64,000 nucleotides of DNA from Flavobacterium covae (GTDB taxonomy: Bacteria; Bacteroidota; Bacteroidia; Flavobacteriales; Flavobacteriaceae). The translations under genes were made by a program, and so were the position numbers. The notes beneath the pieces are model-generated. The model was not told where the DNA came from and searched no databases. It worked only from the letters and a program-made list of their open reading frames with translations. Below are positions 19,975 through 28,923 of the stretch, one piece after another; the stretch's first letter is position 1, and each line of letters begins with the position of its first letter. The stretch spans positions 992,001-1,056,000 of the forward strand of contig CP067379.1 of assembly GCA_019565575.1 (NCBI GenBank). The letters run 5' to 3'.

Positions 19975-20130
19975 GCGCGAAGCGCATCGAGAACCAATAC
20001 TAATTTTTATTGCTTTTATAGGATAGTGTCTAAATCAACATACAGTTTGTCACTCCTACGTAAGGAGTGAGTCTCATAATTAATATTATGTGATTTCTCC
20101 ATTTGGTGGAAATAACAAGATTGCGAACTT
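19975..20130. repeat. Dispersed-repeat-like intergenic element
   Basis: There are two parts. The first is a compact GC-rich inverted repeat at about 19976-20001 (GTTCGAGCGCG ... CATCGAGAAC) that stands out from the AT-rich surroundings. The second is an imperfect long palindrome at about 20046-20126 containing CACTCCTACGTAAGGAGTG. Similar hairpins occur dispersed between genes in many flavobacterial genomes. I infer a REP- or MITE-like remnant. No second copy is present in this window. Confidence 0.45.
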
Positions 20131-20220
20131 TTCGGACAGTCTCAAGGTTTAAAAAATAGTATTAAGAGGAAATGTCAAAGTTTAAATGGTATAATTTATA
20201 ATAGAAATTTTACATAAATA

Positions 20221-20248
20221 AAAAAATCGTTCCTAAGAACGATTTTTT
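20221..20248 (-). terminator. Terminator of the flippase gene
   Basis: AAAAAATCGTTC pairs with GAACGATTTTTT across a 4-base loop, just beyond the flippase stop codon, with T runs on both sides. Confidence 0.85.
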
Positions 20249-20250
20249 TA

Positions 20251-21712
20251 TTATTTGATAACCTTGTGTTTAAAACGATTATTCTTAAACATTTTATAAA
20301 AAATAATATTTAAAGTTAAGTAAACTAATAATATTATAAATGTTATGAAGGGAGTTTGTTCTTGGTAAGGAATATTTAAAATTACTATAAAAAGATTATA
20401 TTCAAGCAAATGATTTGTAAATAGCTCTTACTGAAAGGAAGTATATTATATTTTATATATACATAATAAGTTTTAAAAATATTATATAATACGATAGAAG
20501 TAGTAGAACTGATAGCAACACCTAATAAACCTAACTCCGTAAATTTTAAAAAATAAATAACTATAGCTAAATTTAGCAATAATAAGATAGCTACTATAAA
20601 TAAATTAAATTTAAAATATTTAGAATAAGCAATAATTTCACTGTTAAAACCAGTAGCCACGTTACTAAAAGCTCCTAAACATAGAATCCAAATAATAGTT
20701 TCTATATTTAAAAATTGATTATGAGGATCTAGTGTAATTTTTATATACGGTAAAGCAATTATTATAATACCTATAAATATTAAAGAATAAAAAGAGGCAT
20801 GATAGGTTGAATTTTTATACAATCGACTTAATAAATAGATTTTCTTTTTAACAACAATTTTGAAATAGCCACTCCATAAATAGCATTTATCCCTGTAGCG
20901 TGCATAAAAATAATAGAAGTTAATGTTGTTAAAATAGAATACAAACCATTTTCGCTCATTGACAAATAACTAGGAACAATGATACTGTCAATCTTGTTTA
21001 TTAACAATAAAGCAAAAGAACCTAAAAAACTAAAAAAGCAATATTCAAAAAACTCTTTTATGCTTACTTTTTCAAATAGAAAATAATATTTAAGAGAAAA
21101 GTTAGTATTACTATCTTTAGTTACATAAAAGTGCATAATAAATGTTAATACCGCATAACAAAGGACATAAAGTAAAAGCAATTCATTGTTAGGTATAACT
21201 TTTGTGTAGTTCAAGTAAAAAAGAATAGGTAAAAATAAACGAGGAGCAACCTTCTCTAAAATTATCAAAAAACTCACCTTATTATATATGATAGAAACAC
21301 TTTTTGTTAAATCTATCAAGGCTAAAATTAAACCCAAAATAAGACCAAATTCGTAATAAACAATTTTATTAAAAGGATTAATTTTATTTAAAATAACAAG
21401 TCCTGTAAAAAATAGAGAAAAAATCCCTACTGATATTAGTAGGGAAGTTCCATGTAATTTAGGAACATGAAACTTCTCGAAATAAGGTGTAAATTTTACT
21501 AAGCCTTGTGCTAATCCAAAAAGAAAAAAAGGAAAAACAAAATAACCAATTGTCTCTATATACTTAATTTCACCCAATATATTAAGTGATTTAGGGAATA
21601 GAAAAAAACCAGCTATTATACTTAGAAACAAACCTAAATAGTTTGCAGTAGAATACCAGTAGAGTCTTACTTTTCTACTGTTGTTAAGGATCTTTGGGGC
21701 TAAAAAACGCAT
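20251..21712 (-). CDS. Polysaccharide flippase / O-antigen transporter (MATE/Wzx type, frameshifts)
   Basis: A multi-spanning membrane protein read in three pieces joined by shifts near 20825 and 20395. The first piece (start ATG 21712, 294 residues) opens with a basic stretch and hydrophobic helices (YLGLFLSIIAGFFLFP); the last ends MFKNNRFKHKVIK before TAA. The total is about 485 residues with 12 or more membrane helices, the normal size for oligosaccharide flippases of the MATE/MOP superfamily that move lipid-linked polysaccharide across the inner membrane. No glycosyltransferases are adjacent. Its start lies 3 bases from the end of the upstream CZB-PAS gene, so the two are co-transcribed. 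Confidence 0.75.
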
Positions 21713-21715
21713 GAT

Positions 21716-22672
21716 TTACAAATTGAAATTAAAAAGTTTACCTAACCAACTTCTTTTTTCAGCACTTTTAATAGAATCTCGTCCCGTTATAATAAGATTC
21801 TGAATATACTCGTCCATCGTACGATTACGTTCTTCTAAGAAATTATTCAAGAATAAAATACCACTTGACTCTCCTTTTTTAGCCTCTATTATTTTAATTT
21901 CTTCGTATAAAGGAATGATAAACTTAGCTAAAATAGCATTGTTCACTCCAGATAATTTAACAGTAATATCCATTATTTCATCGTCAACTATAGTAGGTAT
22001 AAAATCCGCAACAGCCCAAACGAATTTACCGTTATAAGTAACAAATTTTAAAATTTTAGTAGTTCTTTCAGCTTCTTTATTATTTTCAAGTATTAGTCTC
22101 TCAATAGCTTTTGGAATATCAGGATGAAGAATCGAATTAAAGTTTTTACCCATCAAGTCTTTATTTTCAAAGCTTGATACCTCTGTAAAAAACGCGTTTA
22201 CATATTCTATCTCGTTATTTGGTAATATTTTTATTACTAACGTATTGCTTTTATCCCAAGGAGCAGCATCATCTAGTAACTTAATAGGTATCTCTCTTTC
22301 CACTACTTTTGTAACACCTACATTTAATTTTGTTTCTGCCTCATTTAAAAGGGTTACAATTTCTTGTGAAGTATTAGAAAGATCTACAAACAATTCTTCC
22401 GCAATTGCTTTATTACCTTGTTTGTTTTCAATATAAATTTCTTTAGCAAGTTTATGAAGTTTAACGTGCTTTACATCAAACTTTTGTAGTTCTTCCAATT
22501 CTCCAAACTCATCCCGACCTTCTGATTCAAACCATTTTCCCAAACGGCATTGCAAGTGTGATACAATTTCACTTTCGACTAATTCCACCTTACCGTCTAA
22601 TAGGTCTCTCATTTTATGCATCCAACCTAAATGGTCCAAACGTGCTTGTTCGAAGCTAATTTTCATTTCCAT
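21716..22672 (-). CDS. CZB-PAS zinc-sensor protein without a chemoreceptor signalling domain
   Basis: A 318-residue soluble protein. Residues about 7-115 form a chemoreceptor zinc-binding (CZB) domain with the ligand set His14, Cys42 (in CRLGKW), His69 and His73. Residues about 145-245 look like a PAS domain (IEYVNAFFTEVSSFENKDLMGKNF is the typical opening). A short helical tail follows. CZB domains bind zinc and in chemoreceptors respond to zinc or to oxidation of the Cys ligand. Here there is no methyl-accepting or kinase output domain. The gene is immediately upstream of the flippase, with 3 bases between them. I infer a regulatory or scaffolding role in polysaccharide export or surface behaviour; this is not established. 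Confidence 0.8.
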   Translation of the reverse strand: MEMKISFEQARLDHLGWMHKMRDLLDGKVELVESEIVSHLQCRLGKWFESEGRDEFGELEELQKFDVKHVKLHKLAKEIYIENKQGNKAIAEELFVDLSNTSQEIVTLLNEAETKLNVGVTKVVEREIPIKLLDDAAPWDKSNTLVIKILPNNEIEYVNAFFTEVSSFENKDLMGKNFNSILHPDIPKAIERLILENNKEAERTTKILKFVTYNGKFVWAVADFIPTIVDDEIMDITVKLSGVNNAILAKFIIPLYEEIKIIEAKKGESSGILFLNNFLEERNRTMDEYIQNLIITGRDSIKSAEKRSWLGKLFNFNL

Positions 22673-22699
22673 ATCAAGTAAATATTTAGTTTTTTAGTA

Positions 22700-22707
22700 C
22701 AAAAATA
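22700..22707 (-). promoter_or_regulatory. -7 promoter box of the CZB-PAS/flippase operon
   Basis: On the minus strand this reads TATTTTTG, matching TAnnTTTG, 27 bases upstream of the ATG at 22672. Confidence 0.5.
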
Positions 22708-23274
22708 ATCATTATAAATATTGTCTTAAAATCTTTAACCTAGTTTTATTATAAATTCATTAAACAGGTTATTTGATGTTATTATAATCAAAATTTGCTC
22801 AAAAAAACATTTGTTTAAATTAAATATATTTTAAAAATAGTTTAAAATTATATTTGTTTTTTATTTAAATTATGATTTAAAAAGATAATTTATTTATAAT
22901 TTGCTCAAATTAATGAAAAGAAATTAAATAAAATTAATTTTAAAAAAATAATTTTATTTTTAAAAACAAACTAGCTTTTTTAAATCCAATATTGTATATT
23001 TTAATAACTTTTGGTGATTTAAATATAAATAACTTCTTATAATACTTCTTTTTATAACATTTTGTTTTACATGGAAACATGTTTCGAACTTTAAAACAAG
23101 ACCAATAGTTTTATTGAAATCTATTTTACAGCATAACCTCTATTTCTAGAATATTAACATCAATGGAATATCATACATTATAAATTAATTAAGTGTAATT
23201 ATTTATTTTTATTGTTTTTAATAGATAAAAAATTTAATTAAATATAATAAATAGATATTATATCTTTTTATTTG

Positions 23275-23282
23275 TATATTTG
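23275..23282 (+). promoter_or_regulatory. -7 promoter box of the arginine operon
   Basis: TATATTTG matches the Bacteroidota -7 consensus and lies 15 bases before the ATG of the first gene (23298). All eight genes downstream are closely spaced or overlapping, so this probably drives the whole operon. Confidence 0.6.
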
Positions 23283-23297
23283 CGCAAAAATTAATCT

Positions 23298-23871
23298 ATG
23301 TTTAGTATTCAAATTGCAAATAATAACCATATTCACTTTGCCCAGACGATATGCGATGAGATGGAAGCATCAGCGAAAGTGAGAGGTACGGGTATTGCAA
23401 AGCGATCGGCTGAATACATTATTGAAAAAATTCAAGAAGGAAAAGCGATCATTGCTTTGACAGAAAATAAGGAATGGGCTGGGTTTTGTTATATCGAAAC
23501 CTGGCAAAATGAAGAATATGTGGCGAATTCGGGATTGATTGTATCACCAGAATCTCCGTCAGAGCGGATTGGCACGAATGATCAAATCTAAAATTTTTGA
23601 ATTATCACGAACCAAATACCCTAATTCTAAAATCTTTGGATTAACCACTGGTTTAGCTGTGATGCGAATCAATTCGGAATTAGGCTATATGCCAGTAACT
23701 TACTCGGAATTAACTACCGATGAAAAATTCTGGAAAGGTTGCCAGAGTTGTGTGAATTTCGAAATTCTGCAAAGTAAAAATTATAAAAATTGTTTGTGTA
23801 CAGCCATGCTGTATGACACTAATATCAAAGAACAAAAAAATGCAAAAAAAGAAAATAGTATTAGCGTATAG
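23298..23871 (+). CDS. GNAT-family N-acyltransferase, first gene of the arginine operon (frameshift)
   Basis: About 190 residues when a shift near 23555 is read through (VSPE into RQSGLARMIKSKIF). It has the GNAT core: an N-terminal strand (FSIQIANNNHIHF), GFCYIETW, then the acyl-CoA-binding loop region (RQSGLARMI). A C-terminal Cys-containing segment (GCQSCVNFEIL) follows. In Bacteroidota a GNAT gene at the head of the arg operon probably makes the first intermediate, N-acetyl- or N-succinyl-glutamate, because no classical argA or argJ is present. The 3' end overlaps argG by about 32 bases. The role in glutamate acylation is inferred from position. Confidence 0.7.
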
Positions 23872-25051
23872 TGGTGGTTTAGACACAACCTATTGTGCGG
23901 TGTATTTGAGTAAAATTGAAAATTATGAAGTGCATGCCGTAACAATAAATACTGGAGCGTTCGATCAGAAAGAGATTGCAATTTTAGAAGAAAAGGCATT
24001 GCAAAGTGGTGTGGCATCGTATATATGCATTGATGTACGCAAGGAATATTATGACGATTGCATTAAGTATCTAATTTATGGTAACGTATTAAAAAATGGA
24101 ACATATCCTTTAAGTGTCAGTGCGGAAAGAGCGGTTCAGGCAAAAAGTATTGCCGAATATGCCATCCAATTGGGAATTCACACGATTGCTCATGGAAGTA
24201 CAGGAGCTGGTAACGACCAAGTGCGTTTTGATATGATTTTTAATCATTTGTTGCCTAATGTGGAAATCATTACACCAATCAGGGATAAAAAACTGAGCAG
24301 AGAAGCGGAAATCGAATTCCTGAAATCACATGGTGTAAGCTTCAATTTCGGAAAAGCGGTGTACAGTATTAATAAAGGATTGTGGGGAACTTCTGTAGGA
24401 GGTAAAGAAACGTTGACTTCGTATCAAAGTTTACCGGAAGAAGCTTGGCCAACACCGGTTTCGGCTACTGAATCTGTAGATATTACATTGAGTTTTAATG
24501 AAGGCGAACTGATTTCAGTAAATGGACATTCATTTGAACATCCGTCTATTGCCATTGAATATTTACAGCAAATGGCACAACCTTTCGGAATTGGAAGACA
24601 CATTCACGTAGGAGATACGATTATAGGGATTAAAGGAAGAGTGGGTTTTGAAGCCGCAGCTCCAGAATTGATTATCAAAGGTCATCATTTACTGGAAAAA
24701 CATACGTTGACCAAATGGCAATTATTCTGGAAAGAACAATTATCAAGCTGGTACGGCAACTGGTTGCATGAGGGCCAAATGCTGGATCCCACTATGAGAG
24801 ATATAGAAGCTTTTTTAACCCACACTCAAAAGACCGTTAGTGGCGAGGTGTACATTACCTTGCATCCGTATAGATATGAATTGAACGGGATTGAGAGTCC
24901 GTTTGATTTAATGTCGGCAAAATTCGGGTCATACGGTGAAATGAACAACGGCTGGAGCGGCGAAGATGTAAAAGGATTTACAAAAATATTCGGCAATCAA
25001 ACCTCGATTTACCATCAGGTTACTAAAGAATTGAGTGATGCAAATAATTAA
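23840..25051 (+). CDS. argG: Argininosuccinate synthase
   Basis: A 403-residue intact enzyme. It joins citrulline and aspartate using ATP to form argininosuccinate, the seventh step of arginine synthesis. The start is ATG 23840 (MQKKKIVLAYSGG); the frame runs nine codons further upstream but without a better start. The ATP-binding P-loop is AYSGGLDTT at residues 8-16, and a conserved HGSTGAGNDQVRFD motif lies near residues 116-129. The length matches the family. It overlaps the upstream GNAT gene and, by 14 bases, argC downstream, consistent with translational coupling in the operon. Confidence 0.95.
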   Translation: MQKKKIVLAYSGGLDTTYCAVYLSKIENYEVHAVTINTGAFDQKEIAILEEKALQSGVASYICIDVRKEYYDDCIKYLIYGNVLKNGTYPLSVSAERAVQAKSIAEYAIQLGIHTIAHGSTGAGNDQVRFDMIFNHLLPNVEIITPIRDKKLSREAEIEFLKSHGVSFNFGKAVYSINKGLWGTSVGGKETLTSYQSLPEEAWPTPVSATESVDITLSFNEGELISVNGHSFEHPSIAIEYLQQMAQPFGIGRHIHVGDTIIGIKGRVGFEAAAPELIIKGHHLLEKHTLTKWQLFWKEQLSSWYGNWLHEGQMLDPTMRDIEAFLTHTQKTVSGEVYITLHPYRYELNGIESPFDLMSAKFGSYGEMNNGWSGEDVKGFTKIFGNQTSIYHQVTKELSDANN

Positions 25052-26000
25052 AGCCGGAATTATTGGTGGAGCTGGTTATACAGCTGGAGAATTACTCAGA
25101 ATCCTGATTAATCATCCACAGGTGGAAATTGGGTTTGTGCATAGTAAAAGCAATGCTGGGAAGTTCATTTATGAAGTGCATGATGATTTGTTTGGGGATA
25201 CCGATTTGAAATTCTCTGAAACGTATCATTCTGATATCGATGTGGTTTTTTTATGCGTCGCGCATGGTGAAGCTAAAAAGATAGTGACTGAATTTTCATC
25301 TTCGGTTAAGATAATCGATTTAAGTCAGGACCATAGAATTGCGGCTAATCATTCTTTTGTTTATGGTTTGTCAGAATGGAATAAAACAGCGATTCAAAAT
25401 GCTAATTATGTTGCGAATCCGGGTTGTTTTGCAACAGCCATTCAATTAGCGTTGCTACCTTTAGCCGAAGCAGGTTTACTGAGTGGTGATGTGTATGCTT
25501 CGTGTACAACAGGATCTACAGGTGCCGGTCAATCATTGACCGAAACTTCGCATTTCAGTTGGAGACAGAATAATTTGTCGGTATACAAAGCTTTTGCACA
25601 TCAGCATCTAGCAGAAATCAATCAAAGCGTACAGCAAGTTCAGGAAGTGTATACGGGCAATCTCCATATTTTACCGCAAAGAGGTTCTTTTACCAGAGGT
25701 ATTTTGGCTTGTATCACGTTAAAATCAAATCAGTCTTTAGAACAATTGCAATCGTTATTTGAAGAAAAATACAAGCAGGAATCTTTTGTGTTTGTTTCAC
25801 CTAAAAACATTCATTTGAAACAAGTGGTAAATACCAACAAATGCCTGCTGTATCTGGAAAAAAACGAAGAGGATGTCATGATCGTGAGCGTAATTGATAA
25901 TTTATTGAAAGGAGCATCAGGACAGGCGGTGCAAAATATGAATCTGATGTTCGGTTTACCCGAAACAACAGGGTTAAAATTAAAACCAAGCGCATTTTAA
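25038..26000 (+). CDS. argC: N-acetyl(acyl)-gamma-glutamyl-phosphate reductase
   Basis: A 320-residue intact NADPH enzyme that reduces N-acylglutamyl phosphate to the semialdehyde. It has an N-terminal Rossmann motif, GIIGGAGYTAGELLRIL. The catalytic cysteine is in NPGCFATA (near residue 131) and the conserved GSTGAGQS motif follows. ATG 25038 is preferred over the in-frame GTG three bases upstream. It overlaps argG by 14 bases and is followed after 3 bases by argD. The length is typical of the type 1 ArgC family. Confidence 0.95.
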   Translation: MQIIKAGIIGGAGYTAGELLRILINHPQVEIGFVHSKSNAGKFIYEVHDDLFGDTDLKFSETYHSDIDVVFLCVAHGEAKKIVTEFSSSVKIIDLSQDHRIAANHSFVYGLSEWNKTAIQNANYVANPGCFATAIQLALLPLAEAGLLSGDVYASCTTGSTGAGQSLTETSHFSWRQNNLSVYKAFAHQHLAEINQSVQQVQEVYTGNLHILPQRGSFTRGILACITLKSNQSLEQLQSLFEEKYKQESFVFVSPKNIHLKQVVNTNKCLLYLEKNEEDVMIVSVIDNLLKGASGQAVQNMNLMFGLPETTGLKLKPSAF

Positions 26001-26003
26001 ATT

Positions 26004-27161
26004 ATGGACACAATAACTATAAATAACCCAACACAAATGAATCTATTCGACGTGTATTCGGTTTCAGATATTGAAATTGTGAAAGCACTAGGTTCGGACT
26101 TATGGGACAAAAACGGAAAACACTATTTGGATTTATATGGCGGTCATGCCGTAATTTCCATTGGTCATACGCATCCTCATTACGTTTCAAGCCTTACAGA
26201 ACAGTTGCAGAAAATTGGTTTTTATTCCAATTCGATTGTGATTGACCAGCAGAAACAATTGGCAACAAAATTAGGCCTACTTTCGGGCTATACTCATTAT
26301 CAGTTGTTTTTGTGCAATTCAGGTGCGGAGGCAAATGAAAATGCCTTCAAATTGGCATCTTTTCATAATGGAAGAAAAAAAATAATCGCTTTTAATAAGG
26401 CTTTTCATGGTAGAACATCATTGGCTGTTGCAAGTACAGATAATCCTGCAATTGTAGCACCGGTGAACGAAAACAACAACACAACTTTTTTACCATTAAA
26501 TGATAGTAATGCTTTTGACCAAGCCGTAAACGATGAGGTGTGCTGTGTCATTATTGAAGGAATTCAAGGCGTTGCCGGTATTCAGATTCCAGAACCTGCA
26601 TTTTTACAACATGTGGCGCAAAAGTGTAAAACACTAGGTATTGTTTTGATTTTGGATGAAGTGCAGTCGGGTTACGGAAGAACGGGGAAATTTTTTGCTC
26701 ATCAACATGCGGGAATACAGCCCGATATTATTACTGTGGCGAAAGGAATGGGCAACGGATTTCCTATAGCTGGTGTTTTAATCGCACCGCATATTCAGCC
26801 AAAAAAAGAAATGCTGGGAACCACTTTCGGAGGAAATTATTTGGCTTGCGCTGCTGGATTAGCAGTTTTAGAAGTGATTGAAAAGGAAAACCTAATGGAG
26901 AATGCCCAAAAAATGGGAGAGTATCTCATGGAACAATTGCAAAACATTCCAAATATCAAAGAAATCAGAGGCATGGGATTAATGGTTGCCATCGAATTGT
27001 ATGAGCCTTGCGCAGCTGTACGTAAACGATTATTGGACGAATTCGGAATTTTTACCGGAACCGCGAGCAATAAAAATACCCTGAGAATTTTGCCTTCATT
27101 GGCAGTGACGAAAAAAGAATTGGACGAATTGTTACAAGCTTTAAAGATTATTTTGAAGTAA
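26004..27161 (+). CDS. argD: N-acetyl(acyl)ornithine aminotransferase
   Basis: A 385-residue PLP-dependent class III aminotransferase that converts the N-acylglutamate semialdehyde to N-acylornithine. Motifs: the PLP phosphate-binding CNSGAEANENAFKLA, the conserved acidic LDEVQSGYGRTG, and the Schiff-base lysine in TVAKGMGNGFPIAG. The C-terminus is normal. Three bases separate it from argC, and a gap of about 30 bases leads to argF'. It is intact and its length matches the family. Confidence 0.95.
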   Translation: MDTITINNPTQMNLFDVYSVSDIEIVKALGSDLWDKNGKHYLDLYGGHAVISIGHTHPHYVSSLTEQLQKIGFYSNSIVIDQQKQLATKLGLLSGYTHYQLFLCNSGAEANENAFKLASFHNGRKKIIAFNKAFHGRTSLAVASTDNPAIVAPVNENNNTTFLPLNDSNAFDQAVNDEVCCVIIEGIQGVAGIQIPEPAFLQHVAQKCKTLGIVLILDEVQSGYGRTGKFFAHQHAGIQPDIITVAKGMGNGFPIAGVLIAPHIQPKKEMLGTTFGGNYLACAAGLAVLEVIEKENLMENAQKMGEYLMEQLQNIPNIKEIRGMGLMVAIELYEPCAAVRKRLLDEFGIFTGTASNKNTLRILPSLAVTKKELDELLQALKIILK

Positions 27162-27195
27162 AACGTCCTGATTAGAAATGATTAATGAAAGAGAA

Positions 27196-28143
27196 ATGAA
27201 ACATTTTACATCAGTAAACGATATTGAAGACCCCATGGCTTTAGTGAAAGAAGCCATAGAATTAAAAAAACAGAAAGAATATCTCAAATAGGGAAGAACA
27301 AAACCATCGGATTGTTATTCTTCAATTCGAGCCTGAGAACTAGAATGAGTACGCAAAAAGCCGCACAAAACCTAGGAATGGAAGTGATGATTCTTAATGT
27401 AAACAACGATGGTTGGGCACTGGAATTTGAAGAAGGAGCCGTGATGAACGGAAAAACTGTGGAACACATTAAAGATGCAGCTGCCGTTATGGGTTTGTAT
27501 TGTGATATTCTAGCCATTCGTTGTTTCCCCAATCTGGAAAATAAAGAAGAGGATTATGCCGATAAAATTATCCATCAGTTTATGCAATATGCTAAAGTCC
27601 CAGTGGTGAGTTTAGAATCGGCAACAAGACATCCGTTACAAAGTTTGGCGGATATGATTACAATTCAGGAATACAAAACCAAAGAGAAGCCAAAGGTGGT
27701 GCTGACTTGGGCACCACACATCAAACCGATTCCGCAGGTGGTAGCCAATTCGTTTGCCGAATGGACTTTGTCCAGCGGTTATGATTTGACTATTACACAT
27801 CCTGGAAGGATATGAATTGAGCGAGGAGTTTACAAAAGGCGCAACAATCGAATTCAATCAGGAAAAAGCATTACAGGATGCCGATTTTGTCTATGTAAAA
27901 AACTGGTCTTCGTATACCGATTACGGAAAGGTTTTACCTGTTACAGAAAATTGGATGTTAACTAACGAAAAATTGAAAGTAACCAATTCAGCAAAAGTGA
28001 TGCATTGTCTGCCAGTGAGAAGAAATGTAGAAGTATCGGATGAGGTTTTGGACAGCGAAAACTCGTTGATTCTGCAACAAGCTGAAAACAGAGTATATGC
28101 GGCTCAAACGGTATTGAAAAAAATAGTGGAATCTAATTTTTAA
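27196..28143 (+). CDS. argF': N-acetyl/N-succinyl-ornithine carbamoyltransferase (frameshifts)
   Basis: About 315 residues when shifts near 27290 and 27808 are read through. It transfers a carbamoyl group to N-acylornithine, the step that distinguishes the Bacteroidota and Xanthomonas arginine pathway. The start ATG 27196 (MKHFTSVNDI) is preferred over ATG 27178. Motifs: carbamoyl-phosphate loop SSLRTRMST, and MHCLPVRRNVEVSDEV near the C-terminus. The specificity loop reads MNGKTVEHI. At the place where I recall Glu in the acetyl enzyme and Pro in the succinyl enzyme it has Val, which would favour succinyl-ornithine; this is a tentative reading from memory. Both shifts would inactivate an essential biosynthetic step, so sequencing error is likely. 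Confidence 0.85.
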
Positions 28144-28146
28144 GCT

Positions 28147-28920
28147 ATGGTACATGTAATAAAAATTGGCGGGAATATTATTGACGATGCAATAAAATTA
28201 GATGATTTCCTTAACAGATTTGCTAAGCTGGATGGACCAAAAATTTTGATTCACGGTGGCGGAAAATTGGTTACCAGTGTAGCAAAGAATTTGAACATTG
28301 AACAACAAATCATCGACGGTAGACGGATTACTGATGCTGAGACTTTAAAAATTACTGCGATGGTTTATGCCGGATTGGTAAATAAAACCATTGTGGCTAA
28401 ATTACAGTCAAAATCATGCAATGCCATTGGATTAAGTGGTGTAGATGGAAATTGTATTCAATCGGTAAAAAGAAATCATCCAACTATTGATTACGGTTGG
28501 GTAGGTGATGTGGAAAGTATTCATGCCGGTTTTTTGCAAAATCTTATAGACAATAGAATTGTACCCGTTATCAGTCCAATTACCCACGATGGAAAAGGTA
28601 ATTTATTAAATACCAATGCCGATACTATTGCAACCGAAGTAGCTATAGCACTTTCTGAAACGAACGAAGTGAATCTTAGATTTTGCTTTGAAAAATTAGG
28701 GGTGTTGACAAACCCTGAAGTCGATGGTTCATGGTTAAGAAAGCTCGATAAGAAAGAATATCAATCTTTAAAAGAGGCACAAATTATTTCAAAAGGAATG
28801 CTCCCTAAATTGGAAAATGCTTTTAAAGCGAGTGAATCTAAAATAACGAGGGTCGAAATCTGTCATGCCGATTATGCTAGTGAACAAGGCGAGTCGTTTA
28901 TTGGAACTTTAATAGTATAA
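28147..28920 (+). CDS. argB: Acetyl(acyl)glutamate kinase
   Basis: A 257-residue intact amino-acid kinase that phosphorylates N-acylglutamate. It opens HVIKIGGNII, with the ATP-binding glycine loop; the substrate loop is ILIHGGGKLVTS (residues about 35-46), and a later NTNADTIATEVA motif binds the nucleotide. It lacks the N-terminal helix found in arginine-inhibited hexameric kinases, so it is probably the dimeric type without arginine feedback. Only 3 bases separate it from both neighbours in the operon. Confidence 0.95.
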   Translation: MVHVIKIGGNIIDDAIKLDDFLNRFAKLDGPKILIHGGGKLVTSVAKNLNIEQQIIDGRRITDAETLKITAMVYAGLVNKTIVAKLQSKSCNAIGLSGVDGNCIQSVKRNHPTIDYGWVGDVESIHAGFLQNLIDNRIVPVISPITHDGKGNLLNTNADTIATEVAIALSETNEVNLRFCFEKLGVLTNPEVDGSWLRKLDKKEYQSLKEAQIISKGMLPKLENAFKASESKITRVEICHADYASEQGESFIGTLIV

Positions 28921-28923
28921 AGA

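Larger units (their letters stand above)
19661..20250. other. Intergenic region with repeat-like hairpins, no gene
   Basis: About 590 bases lie between two minus-strand genes. It holds the GC-rich hairpin and the imperfect palindrome described separately (19975-20130) and the terminator of the flippase gene (20221-20248). I see no open frame worth calling. Confidence 0.6.
22673..23297. other. Divergent intergenic region, very AT-rich
   Basis: About 620 bases lie between the CZB-PAS gene and the arginine operon. I see promoter boxes at 22700-22707 (minus) and 23275-23282 (plus), and otherwise long A/T tracts without an open frame. I found no arginine-type operator that I could recognise. Confidence 0.5.

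Noticed and set aside
22673-23297. Riboswitch or arginine operator upstream of the arginine operon
   Set aside because: I found only AT-rich sequence and a -7 box, with no conserved hairpin or palindrome.
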